Shown one piece after another: positions 8,349 to 16,424 of a stretch of DNA of 47,513 nucleotides. Made by a program: the position numbers and the translations under genes. Origin of the DNA: Gammaproteobacteria bacterium (lineage in GTDB: Bacteria; Pseudomonadota; Gammaproteobacteria; Pseudomonadales; Azotimanducaceae); the NCBI GenBank assembly GCA_026707905.1, contig JAPOVY010000156.1, positions 1-47,513 on the forward strand, given 5' to 3'. The notes beneath the pieces are model-generated. The model made no database searches and was not told where the DNA came from. It worked only from the letters and a program-made list of their open reading frames with translations. Each line of letters begins with the position of its first letter. Within the stretch, counting starts at the first letter, position 1.

Positions 8349-9833
8349 ATGTCCGTTAGAACGCGTGTCGCGCCGTCGCCAACAGGTACGCCTCACCTAG
8401 GCACTGCGTACATCGCGTTGTTTAATAAAGCGTATGCAGAACAGCAGGGCGGGGACTTCATCCTTCGCATCGAAGACTCCGATGCCGCACGAAGTTCAAA
8501 ACAGTCAGAAACCGATATTCTGGACGCGTTGAAATGGCTAGATCTCAGTTGGGATGAAGGTCCAGATATTGGTGGCTCATACGGCCCTTATCGCATTAGT
8601 GAAAGGTTGCGGATATACGAAGCACACGCCAACGAACTGATTCAATCCGGCGGCGCTTTTAGGTGCTTCTGTTCGCAAGAACGTCTGGACGATTTGCGTC
8701 GCGAACAACAACGTCGAAGCGAGACGCCTAAGTACGACGGTCATTGCCTCGCTTTAAGCGCAAGCGAAATCCAGCGACGTATGGATGCAGGTGAGTCACA
8801 CGTCGTTCGATTGCGCGTACCTGAAACAGGGGACTGTACCTTCACCGATCAGATCCGCGGCGAAATTTCCATCCCTTGGCAGCAAATCGATATGCAGGTG
8901 TTGGTGAAATCCGATGGATTTCCGACGTACCATCTCTGCGCGACGGTCGATGACCACCTGATGGGGATCACGCACATCCTTCGTGGCGAAGAGTGGATTT
9001 CATCCTGTCCAAAGCATGTACTGATTTACGACTACTTCGGCTGGCAGTTCCAGGAACTATTTCACTTGCCGCTCTTGCGCAATACAGACCAGTCGAAAAT
9101 GTCCAAGCGCAAGAACCCGACTGGCATCAACTACTACCGAGATCGCGGTTACTTACCGGAAGCACTGTTGAACTATCTCGCGACGATGGGGTGGTCCATG
9201 CCAGACGAGCGCGAGCAGTTTAGTTATGCTCAGTTCACCGAAAACCTCGATCTCATTCGGATTTCACCGCGAGGTCCTGTGTTCGACATCGAGAAACTAG
9301 ACTGGCTCAACGGATGCTATATCCGCGACTTGTCGAATGATGAGTTTCAGACCCGTGTTGTGTCTTGGGCTGGGAACTCGGAGAGAGTCGAGAAAATCGT
9401 TTCGATGTTGCAGGAGCGGACCGAACGATTTGACCAAGTCTTACCTCAAGTCGAATACTTATTAGGCGACCGGAAACCGATTGACAAGGAAGATCTCGCG
9501 CACACGTCGTTATCTGAGGAGGACGTGCTGAAGATCTTGGACTTTGCTACACGAACGTTAGAGAGTGCCTCAACGTGGCGGAGCGACGAGATCGGCGTCG
9601 CGCTGCGTCAGACGGCCGAAATCTGCGGATACAAAGTGAGGGATTTTGTTGCGCCACTTTTCGTGGCGTTGTCGGGCCGTAAAGTCGCGCTACCTTTGTT
9701 CGATTCGATTGAAGTGTTGGGATTGGAACTCACTCGCGCGCGCTTTCGCTCGGCAATTGAAATTCTCGGGGGGATTTCGAATAAGAAGCTAAAGAAACTG
9801 GATAAGGAGTGGACTACGCTGACACAAACGTAG
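8349..9833 (+). CDS. gltX: Glutamyl-tRNA synthetase
   Basis: Class I aminoacyl-tRNA synthetase that charges tRNA-Glu. The 494-residue length is standard. The HIGH signature is seen as HLGT at residues 16-19 (SPTGTPHLGTA) and the KMSKS loop as KMSKR at 250-254. A zinc-knuckle-like set Cys106-x-Cys108 with Cys133 (CFCSQERL and YDGHC) matches the E. coli-type enzyme. The C-terminal anticodon-binding helical domain is complete. It stands alone as a single gene downstream of lptG, with its own TATAAT upstream. Confidence 0.97.
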   Translation: MSVRTRVAPSPTGTPHLGTAYIALFNKAYAEQQGGDFILRIEDSDAARSSKQSETDILDALKWLDLSWDEGPDIGGSYGPYRISERLRIYEAHANELIQSGGAFRCFCSQERLDDLRREQQRRSETPKYDGHCLALSASEIQRRMDAGESHVVRLRVPETGDCTFTDQIRGEISIPWQQIDMQVLVKSDGFPTYHLCATVDDHLMGITHILRGEEWISSCPKHVLIYDYFGWQFQELFHLPLLRNTDQSKMSKRKNPTGINYYRDRGYLPEALLNYLATMGWSMPDEREQFSYAQFTENLDLIRISPRGPVFDIEKLDWLNGCYIRDLSNDEFQTRVVSWAGNSERVEKIVSMLQERTERFDQVLPQVEYLLGDRKPIDKEDLAHTSLSEEDVLKILDFATRTLESASTWRSDEIGVALRQTAEICGYKVRDFVAPLFVALSGRKVALPLFDSIEVLGLELTRARFRSAIEILGGISNKKLKKLDKEWTTLTQT

Positions 9834-9855
9834 CCCATCTCCATTCGTTGTATTT

Positions 9856-10794
9856 TTAAAGAAGCGGCAGTAGTTCTCGAAGTCCTTCAAAAGCCCTTGT
9901 TTCCGTAGACTCCGCTTGTCGTACGGCTTCTTTTTGCGTCTCTTTGCCTTGCTGGATATCCGAAGCTCTGAGCAACGCATCCGCTGCCTCACGATAGTTT
10001 GCAGCAATGGTTGTAACGAGTTCGGTTGCTTCATTCATTGACGAAGCTAGGCCGTCAAAGTAGCTCGCTGCCATCGCTTTGCACTCACCCCAAACGACAG
10101 CGTTCCACCACGCGCCATGCTGCGTACCGTGACCTTCGTCAATCGCCTCTATCCAATTTGGATACGAAGCTGAACCTATTCGATACAGTTCATTGTGTTC
10201 ACTTGCGGGGGAGGTTTCCCATATCTCCAGAGCGAACTCGATCGCAGGTTTCAAAACCTCGTGGCGAAAGTCGCGGACTGATTCGTTCCTCGATACTGCG
10301 AAAGCGGTCAGCGGTACGCCAGAATCGAATCCTTCCCATGAACCGTACTTCAGTTTTGGTGGCGTGCTGTCAGCCATCCGATCCCATGGTTGCGTTAAGT
10401 GAAAGCTCTCTTCGTCAAAACCACAGACTGTTTGATGGTCCATGCACTCGAGTGTGCACACTTTGCCATCAATGAGTGCTTGTCGAATCGCGGCGTCAAA
10501 TTCAGCGCGCTGCTCGTTCGTAGCACTGTGCGGCATCACGAATCCGAGCACCTCAACATCGAGATTGAGATTCGAAAACAATTCAAGCATTGGGGCGGTT
10601 TCCCAAACATATGGTCCGCTCGGGCAAAGTTCACCGTGAATGTTCGTGATGAACGCGTGTCCCGACCCGACGAAAAGCTCCGCAGTCGACCAAGGTAAAT
10701 CGAAGTACGCACTCGCAGATTGCATGACCCCAAGATGAGAGGTATTTAAAGGGGGTTGCGTGATGTCTAATTGTTGTGATGCAGGTGCATCCAT
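9856..10794 (-). CDS. Unrecognised protein with a C39-peptidase-like segment
   Basis: A 312-residue protein that I do not recognise with confidence. No signal peptide or membrane segment is evident. The first half (SGHAFITNIHGELCPSGPY, then DGKVCTLECMDHQTVCGFDE) recalls the papain-like fold of BtrH or C39-type domains, with Cys57 followed by aromatic-rich strands. The last 60 residues are helical and Ala/Glu-rich, possibly a short coiled coil. It is convergent with gltX (22-base gap). Function should be left as unknown. Confidence 0.75.
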   Translation of the reverse strand: MDAPASQQLDITQPPLNTSHLGVMQSASAYFDLPWSTAELFVGSGHAFITNIHGELCPSGPYVWETAPMLELFSNLNLDVEVLGFVMPHSATNEQRAEFDAAIRQALIDGKVCTLECMDHQTVCGFDEESFHLTQPWDRMADSTPPKLKYGSWEGFDSGVPLTAFAVSRNESVRDFRHEVLKPAIEFALEIWETSPASEHNELYRIGSASYPNWIEAIDEGHGTQHGAWWNAVVWGECKAMAASYFDGLASSMNEATELVTTIAANYREAADALLRASDIQQGKETQKEAVRQAESTETRAFEGLRELLPLL

Positions 10795-10832
10795 ACTTAA
10801 ACTCGTCGTAGCTCTACTCGTGATTCAAATTC

Positions 10833-10838
10833 TATAAT
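10833..10838 (+). promoter_or_regulatory. -10 element of the tRNA-Ala gene
   Basis: A perfect TATAAT ends 14 bases before the mature tRNA 5' end, a short leader typical of a tRNA transcript. No convincing -35 hexamer is visible at the right distance. Confidence 0.55.
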
Positions 10839-10852
10839 CGGACTCGACGGAC

Positions 10853-10928
10853 GGGGCCATAGCTCAGCTGGGAGAGCGCAACAATGGCATTGTTGAGGTC
10901 GGCGGTTCGATCCCGCCTGGCTCCACCA
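10853..10928 (+). tRNA. tRNA-Ala (anticodon GGC)
   Basis: A complete 76-base cloverleaf. The acceptor arm is GGGGCCA paired with TGGCTCC (one G-U), the D arm is GCTC/GAGC, the anticodon stem is CAACA/TGTTG around the loop ATGGCAT, and the T arm is GGCGG TTCGATC CCGCC. The anticodon GGC reads GCC and GCU alanine codons. CCA is encoded. Confidence 0.97.
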
Positions 10929-10948
10929 CCGATTTTGCGTCAGCTCCG

Positions 10949-11374
10949 CTACGACTTGCCTTCGACTATTTCGATGCTTACGCCATCAGGCGCAGCGACA
11001 TAGCAAAGCCAGTTATTTGGCGTAAATTCCCAAGGTTCGACCGAGAATTGAGCACCGCGTGAACGGAGTTCGTCGCAATATGTGCGGAGATCTCCGTGGT
11101 ACGTGTATCCGAAATGATCCGTTCCCCATTCGTTGTGGCTTGAGTAGTCCGCATACTCACGCATGGGAGAGGGTTCAGTAGGTACCTCGCCGGTGCGTTG
11201 TCCCCGCACGAGTAACGTCATACCGCCAAGGCTCACGTTAATCTGCGGCGCGTTGCGCGTTTGATAGCTCGCTTTGATCTCCGCACCAAGAACATCTACG
11301 TACCACTTTGCGGTCGCTTCAGGATCCGCCGCAATTAAGTGAATGTGATCGAACGTAAGTTCACCTTCAGGCAT
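10949..11374 (-). CDS. VOC (glyoxalase/dioxygenase superfamily) protein
   Basis: A 141-residue single-domain protein of the vicinal oxygen chelate superfamily. Two beta-alpha-beta-beta-beta modules are visible: the first begins TFDHIHLIAADPEATAKWY, with His9 as a likely metal ligand, and the second contains TDHFGYTYHGDLRTYCDEL, ending in DGVSIEIVEG, whose Glu is a likely second-module ligand. Substrate cannot be inferred; the family includes glyoxalases, isomerases and ring-cleavage dioxygenases. It is transcribed toward the tRNA gene and is divergent from the membrane reductase at 11544. Confidence 0.88.
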   Translation of the reverse strand: MPEGELTFDHIHLIAADPEATAKWYVDVLGAEIKASYQTRNAPQINVSLGGMTLLVRGQRTGEVPTEPSPMREYADYSSHNEWGTDHFGYTYHGDLRTYCDELRSRGAQFSVEPWEFTPNNWLCYVAAPDGVSIEIVEGKS

Positions 11375-11543
11375 CGCGTCCTCGTATTTCGTTGAATGAA
11401 GCGATATTGTGCCTCAGACTCACTTTTTTTCGAAGTGTACGACGCCAGATTAATTCAGATAGGAATGTTTCGATCTCACTTGTGAAAAACCGCTAGCTCG
11501 CTAACATGACGATGAGCGTAGAAACGGAATTAAGGAACTAGAA

Positions 11544-12683
11544 GTGATTGAATGGCTCGGTATCGGTCATCTCTTCGAGCTTTCGCAGGCAGAAGCGATA
11601 GCCGGTTTCTTCACGCCTTTGGCTGTTTTCCTTGCGTTTTTTATCGCGCAGATGGTTTTACCGGGACGCAAAGTGCCTGGATATGTCATCAATTCCGAAA
11701 CTGGCGAGCCCCGAAACTATCGACTCAATGGTTTACTCGTCTTCGTTCTCGCGCTGCTTGTTTGGTTTTTTGAACTAACGGGATTACCGCGCGACTGGTT
11801 CTATCGATCGTCGATTTACGCAGTCGCAGGAGGAACGGTGCTTACCTTTGTTCTCTCGCTCGTAACGGTATATACGCAGCCTGCGACCGATGGCAAGAAT
11901 CCGCTCTTCGCGTTGTGGGACGGCCGTGTTCAGGAATTGTCATTTTTCAATGAACGATTCGACGTAAAGATGTACTGCTATGTAGTTGGGGGCGCTATGC
12001 TCGCGCTCAATGCACTTTCAGGCGCTGCTTATCACTACGAAACGTTCGGGAGCAACGCGAATCCTGGCGTCTATCTGTACGCGGGTTTCTTTACTTTTTA
12101 CATTTTGGACTACTTCATCTTTGAGCGCGTTCAACTTTACACCTACGACATCATCCATGAACGCATGGGTTTCAAGATGCTTTGGGGCGGATTGATCGTA
12201 TACGGCTGGATGTTCATATTGCCGCTCTGGGGCATCGCCGTTCTCCCAGACCCAGGTTTTTCAGATGCATGGACGTACATCTGGCTTATCGGAGCTACGG
12301 TCGTGTTTGCGGCGGGTTGGTGCATCTCGAGAGGCGCTAACATGCAGAAGTACGTGTTTAAACGTTGGCCGGATCGTAAGTTTCTCGGCTTCATTGAACC
12401 TGTGTATATTGAAGCGGGCGACCGAAAAATACTTTGTAGCGGCTTTTGGGGTGTATCGCGTCACATGAATTACATGGGAGAGATGCTTTTAGCGCTTGCA
12501 GTCGCGCTTTCATTCGGTTATTTCACGAATTTGTGGGCATGGACTTACTTCATTTTTATCGTCGGTCTGTTTATTCCGCGTGAACGCTTCGACGCTAAAC
12601 AGTGCGAAGAGAAGTATGGAGTAGAGAAGTGGACTGAATATCAGCAACGCGTGAAATACAGGATTATTCCTGGGATATATTGA
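11544..12683 (+). CDS. ERG4/ERG24-like (sterol reductase family) membrane protein
   Basis: A 379-residue multi-spanning protein. The C-terminal half carries the signature of the ERG4/ERG24 and isoprenylcysteine methyltransferase-like superfamily: LCSGFWGVSRHMNYMGE at about 299-315 and RFDAKQCEEKYG with a final IIPGIY. In eukaryotes this pattern belongs to the NADPH-dependent sterol C14/C24 reductases; in bacteria related proteins are of mostly unknown substrate. About eight hydrophobic helices are visible. No other sterol-pathway gene is seen nearby, so a sterol role is not shown. It is followed closely by a tiny ORF and dsbD in the same direction. Confidence 0.85.
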   Translation: MIEWLGIGHLFELSQAEAIAGFFTPLAVFLAFFIAQMVLPGRKVPGYVINSETGEPRNYRLNGLLVFVLALLVWFFELTGLPRDWFYRSSIYAVAGGTVLTFVLSLVTVYTQPATDGKNPLFALWDGRVQELSFFNERFDVKMYCYVVGGAMLALNALSGAAYHYETFGSNANPGVYLYAGFFTFYILDYFIFERVQLYTYDIIHERMGFKMLWGGLIVYGWMFILPLWGIAVLPDPGFSDAWTYIWLIGATVVFAAGWCISRGANMQKYVFKRWPDRKFLGFIEPVYIEAGDRKILCSGFWGVSRHMNYMGEMLLALAVALSFGYFTNLWAWTYFIFIVGLFIPRERFDAKQCEEKYGVEKWTEYQQRVKYRIIPGIY

Positions 12684-12692
12684 GTGCGAATC

Positions 12693-12833
12693 ATGTCCAA
12701 ATCACGCGCTTTTGTACGAGAATTTGATGAGACTTTCCTTTCAATCGGATTGGAAACCGACTGCAGAACTGTGCTGTCAAATGACCAATCAAACAGATAT
12801 GCGAGCTCCGTGAATGATGCTTCGGGGAAGTGA
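12693..12833 (+). CDS. Possible 46-residue protein between the reductase and dsbD
   Basis: A 46-codon frame starts at ATG 12693, ten bases after the reductase stop, and ends with TGA immediately before the GAGGA ribosome binding site of dsbD. This snug fit between two genes, and a balanced composition (begins MSKSRAFVREFDETFLSIG), suggest a real small gene. I recognise no domain. It could instead be a chance frame in a short leader. Confidence 0.4.
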   Translation: MSKSRAFVREFDETFLSIGLETDCRTVLSNDQSNRYASSVNDASGK

Positions 12834-12836
12834 GGA

Positions 12837-14987
12837 ATGACGATCGCGCGATCTATTCAGGTCATCGCTTATGTCGTGTGCATTGTGTGTGCGTCGACGC
12901 AGGGCGCGCCCGTTCGAAGCGATAACAGCACCGTCGATCTTGTTTCAGAAGTACAGTCCGTCGCGCCTGGTGACGAATTCGCTGTCGCCTTTCTGTTAAG
13001 ACCTGATCCGGGTTGGCACATCTATTGGATCAATGCTGGCGACGCCGGTAAACCAGCTACTTTGAAATGGGATTTACCTGACGGATTCACAGCAGGCGAG
13101 CTCACGTTCCCCTCACCGAACTTTGTCCCGTTCGGACCGCTCATGTCCTATGGCTATGACGAAGAGACTTTGTTCATCGCACGCGTCAACGCACCGTCGA
13201 CCGTTGATGAGTCGATTCGCTTGGCTGCGGACGCGAATTGGTTGATTTGTGACGACAACATCTGTATTCCAGAACGAGCTCGCGTTGAACTATCGTTGCC
13301 ACGAGGCGATGGCGCTATCGACTCGGTTTGGCGAAGCGAATTCGCAGCAGCAAGGGCTAAACACCCTATTTCGGTACCTTGGCGTGCGACTTACGTATCT
13401 GACGACGAGAAGGTGCTTTTTGATCTCCATGTGCCGACAGATCTTGTCGTTGATGACAATGTATGGCTCTTCCCGGTCGCTGAAAAGTTCATCGATCACG
13501 CGGCACCACAGATTTTTAGTATCTCAAATGGCGCCCTTAGGGTAGAAACATTAGCGGGTCCGAGGCATTCGAGATACGACGATACAGCGCTTGTTCTCAA
13601 GTTATTCGATACGGATTCGTCGAGTGGACGAAATCAAGCGTTTTGGTTAGACGCAACTCGGGTCAACGAAGTCGATGCTCGCGAGTTCGCAAGCACCTTT
13701 GAGCGAACGCCGGGCACATCCGCCCCGCACGCAGCTAGCGCTGAGTCGGCTACATCGGGACTCTTCGCGTTTATGCAGAACTTGCTCTTCGCCGTTTTAG
13801 GTGGTTTGATCTTGAATGCAATGCCATGCGTCTTGCCGATACTCAGTTTGAAGGCGCTCTCGATCGTCGAACTTTCGCAATCAAGTATGCGCTCCGCAAG
13901 AGTATCGGGATTGGTCTACACGCTAGGTGTTCTGGTTTGTTTCTGTGCTTTGGCGATCGTCATGTTCGCATTACGGGGCGCCGGTGAAGCGGTAGGGTGG
14001 GCGTTTCACTTACAAAGCCCGACGATTCTGGTTCTGCTTACCCTCCTGATGGTTGCTGTCGGCTTGAATTTCTCCGGTGTATTCGAGTTGCGGGGAACGT
14101 TTGCAAACTTCGGTGGCGTCCTTGATCGGATGACCGCGGGTAAAGGGGGCGAGTTCTTTACTGGAATCCTTGCAGTTATCGTAGCTTCGCCATGCACGGT
14201 GCCATTTATGGGTGCGGCACTTGGCTACGCGCTCGTGCAACCGGTCATCCCTGCTCTCGGGATTTTTCTAGGTTTGGCATTGGGATTCGCCTTGCCGTAT
14301 CTATTGATCTCGTTCGTTCCTGCCGCTAAGAACATTCTGCCGAAACCGGGCGTATGGATGGATTCGATGCGGCGCATCATGGCGTTTCCCATGTATGCGA
14401 CCGCAATCTGGCTAATGTGGATCTTGGGCGGTCAACGAGGCATCGATGCGCTCGCGATGCTGTTGGTTGCGGTAATTACCCTGGGGTTTGTGTTGTGGAC
14501 GGTCACCCGAGCGAGAGAAACTAGCCAATGGCGCTGGCGAGTCTCAGGCATCTTAGGTTTGGTTGTTCTTCTGGCAACTGCCAATGTCGCGCGGGACGAT
14601 AACCTCGTCGCATCGCCACAAGCGGCGAACCCGGCGCAAGCGCGAGAGATGGAATGGTCCGTGACGACGGTAGAAACGTTAATCGCTGAAAACAAACCTG
14701 TATTCGCGTATTTCACTGCCGACTGGTGTATCACGTGCAAGTACAACGAACGAGTTGCGTTACGTTCACAAAGTGTCCTCGACTTCTTCGAACGCGAGGG
14801 GGTTCAGGTGCTAGTGGGTGACTGGACGTCCGAAGATCCAGCTATTACCGCAGAGCTAGAACGACACGGTCGTGCCGGCGTGCCGCTCTATCTGTTCTAC
14901 GGTGTCGGTTCGTCGATTGACTCGCCGATGATCCTACCCGAGATCCTAACTCCCGATTTGGTTATCAGTCGTCTCGGCGACGTTTGA
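12837..14987 (+). CDS. dsbD: Thiol:disulfide interchange protein DsbD
   Basis: A 716-residue three-part transporter of reducing power from cytosolic thioredoxin to periplasmic thiol proteins. The N-terminal periplasmic domain has a signal peptide (cleavage near residue 23) and Cys138/Cys143 (WLICDDNICIPE), as in the DsbD/ScsB type. The membrane core has eight helices with the paired cysteines in NAMPCVLPILSLK (Cys331) and ASPCTVPFMG. The C-terminal thioredoxin domain has Cys631-Ile-Thr-Cys634. All six redox cysteines are present. Its 3' end overlaps the 3' end of a TlpA-like lipoprotein on the other strand by 42 bases, and that protein and its neighbour are plausible clients. Confidence 0.95.
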   Translation: MTIARSIQVIAYVVCIVCASTQGAPVRSDNSTVDLVSEVQSVAPGDEFAVAFLLRPDPGWHIYWINAGDAGKPATLKWDLPDGFTAGELTFPSPNFVPFGPLMSYGYDEETLFIARVNAPSTVDESIRLAADANWLICDDNICIPERARVELSLPRGDGAIDSVWRSEFAAARAKHPISVPWRATYVSDDEKVLFDLHVPTDLVVDDNVWLFPVAEKFIDHAAPQIFSISNGALRVETLAGPRHSRYDDTALVLKLFDTDSSSGRNQAFWLDATRVNEVDAREFASTFERTPGTSAPHAASAESATSGLFAFMQNLLFAVLGGLILNAMPCVLPILSLKALSIVELSQSSMRSARVSGLVYTLGVLVCFCALAIVMFALRGAGEAVGWAFHLQSPTILVLLTLLMVAVGLNFSGVFELRGTFANFGGVLDRMTAGKGGEFFTGILAVIVASPCTVPFMGAALGYALVQPVIPALGIFLGLALGFALPYLLISFVPAAKNILPKPGVWMDSMRRIMAFPMYATAIWLMWILGGQRGIDALAMLLVAVITLGFVLWTVTRARETSQWRWRVSGILGLVVLLATANVARDDNLVASPQAANPAQAREMEWSVTTVETLIAENKPVFAYFTADWCITCKYNERVALRSQSVLDFFEREGVQVLVGDWTSEDPAITAELERHGRAGVPLYLFYGVGSSIDSPMILPEILTPDLVISRLGDV

Positions 14988-16424
14988 GGTGGATTCCTGA
15001 TCTATTTCGGTCGAATCCACGCTTGCGAATTGAGCAGCGAGGAGCTTGTCTAGCTCCTCCATGCTCATGTCTTTACCGACAATGCAGGAATCTTTATTCA
15101 ATACGTAACCCTTAGGTATAAACGTCACACCATAGGCGTTGTATACGGGTCCGCTCGAACCATCGATTTGTAATTCCTCTAGATTGAGCCATGGCAGTTC
15201 GTGTTCGTCAGTTGCTTCAACCCATTCTTCGCGCGTATCATCGATAGTAATCGCCACGACTTCGAAACCATCGTCCTGGTAATCACTATACATGCGTTTC
15301 AGTTCGGGGAAAGTTGCAATACACGGTCCACACCAGGACGCCCAGAAATCGACCAGTACGACTTCGTTTTCTTGCAGCACTTCATTGAGTGACACGTTCT
15401 CGCCGTCGAAATTTGCGAGCGTGAAGTCCGGAGCGAATTTACCAGGAGCAAGACTCTTGTCGGCATCAACTCGTTTGAGATAAGCGACTAATCTGTCGCG
15501 GCGTGGTGAAATGCGTTTCGAAACCACGTCTTCCTCAAGTACGCCTGCCAACTCGTCGAGTCGCGACACGCCTTCCTGAACTCGACCTAATCCGCCAAGT
15601 TCCATAGCAAGCAACGCGTCTAGCGGAGCTTCGGTGTTCCTCGCGAGATCGTCCAATGAGTCATTTTGGATTCCGATCACCTTGTCGTAGAGCACGTAGC
15701 GTTCAGGTCGATCTGCTTCTTCTTCGTCCGCAGCGGCAGCTTCTACGACGTCACCTTCGCAAGCGTTCGGTAACGCGTCTTCGTCGGTCGTCGCAACGAC
15801 AGGCGCATCCTCTTTAGCGCTGCCTGCTTCGGCAACGATTGCGGTCTCGACGACTTCTTCATCGTCAGTAGATTCGATGACAGAATCGCCGGCTTCGGTG
15901 TCCGCAGCTGCTTCGGCTTCTTCTTCTGCCTTCTTTTTAGCCTCTTCCTCCTCCTGCCACGCGGTGATCGAGTCGCCATAGGCATTCAGTGACGAGACAA
16001 ATTCGTCACTCATCATCCAGCTGGCAACCAACTGCGCGTGTTTACCCGTACCATCCGCGATCATTCCTTTGTTTTTACCGAGATCGACTAGTCGAATCTC
16101 AGCATGCGGTTCGATGACGGCATAGACAGAATCCTTCGCTTGGTCGCCATCAAGGAGATAAATGCGAACGACGGTCGGTTCGTGAATCTCGCCTTCGAGG
16201 TCGATCTTACCGTCTCTCACTCTTGAAGAGGCGATGTCTTCGGTCGTCAGCGTACCTTCGACATAGGTAGAACGTCGAACAACGATTTCGGGATTTTCTA
16301 AACCTTCACCTGTAGCACCGAGTTCACCCGTCACCGTATAACGGAGATTAGGATCAATGCCACACCCAATGAGTGCGAGACACAATAGGGTTACGGTGCT
16401 CAATAACGAGGCCGATCTGCTCAA
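14946..16424 (-). CDS. TlpA-like thioredoxin-fold lipoprotein (second of the operon)
   Basis: A 492-residue lipoprotein: the lipobox LIGC places the modified Cys at residue 21. The N-terminal part resembles the DUF4369 domain often found before thioredoxin domains. The C-terminal thioredoxin/AhpC-TSA domain has the active site WASWCGPC (Cys365 and Cys368), with the cis-Pro region FIPKGYVLN. Between the two lies a long, very acidic Ala/Glu/Asp-rich stretch (about 155-245) that looks disordered or coiled-coil. Its start overlaps the stop of the upstream gene by four bases (ATGA). Expected to act in the periplasm as a thiol-disulfide reductase, probably kept reduced by DsbD encoded tail to tail. 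Confidence 0.9.
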   Translation of the reverse strand: MSRSASLLSTVTLLCLALIGCGIDPNLRYTVTGELGATGEGLENPEIVVRRSTYVEGTLTTEDIASSRVRDGKIDLEGEIHEPTVVRIYLLDGDQAKDSVYAVIEPHAEIRLVDLGKNKGMIADGTGKHAQLVASWMMSDEFVSSLNAYGDSITAWQEEEEAKKKAEEEAEAAADTEAGDSVIESTDDEEVVETAIVAEAGSAKEDAPVVATTDEDALPNACEGDVVEAAAADEEEADRPERYVLYDKVIGIQNDSLDDLARNTEAPLDALLAMELGGLGRVQEGVSRLDELAGVLEEDVVSKRISPRRDRLVAYLKRVDADKSLAPGKFAPDFTLANFDGENVSLNEVLQENEVVLVDFWASWCGPCIATFPELKRMYSDYQDDGFEVVAITIDDTREEWVEATDEHELPWLNLEELQIDGSSGPVYNAYGVTFIPKGYVLNKDSCIVGKDMSMEELDKLLAAQFASVDSTEIDQESTSNVAETTDNQIGS

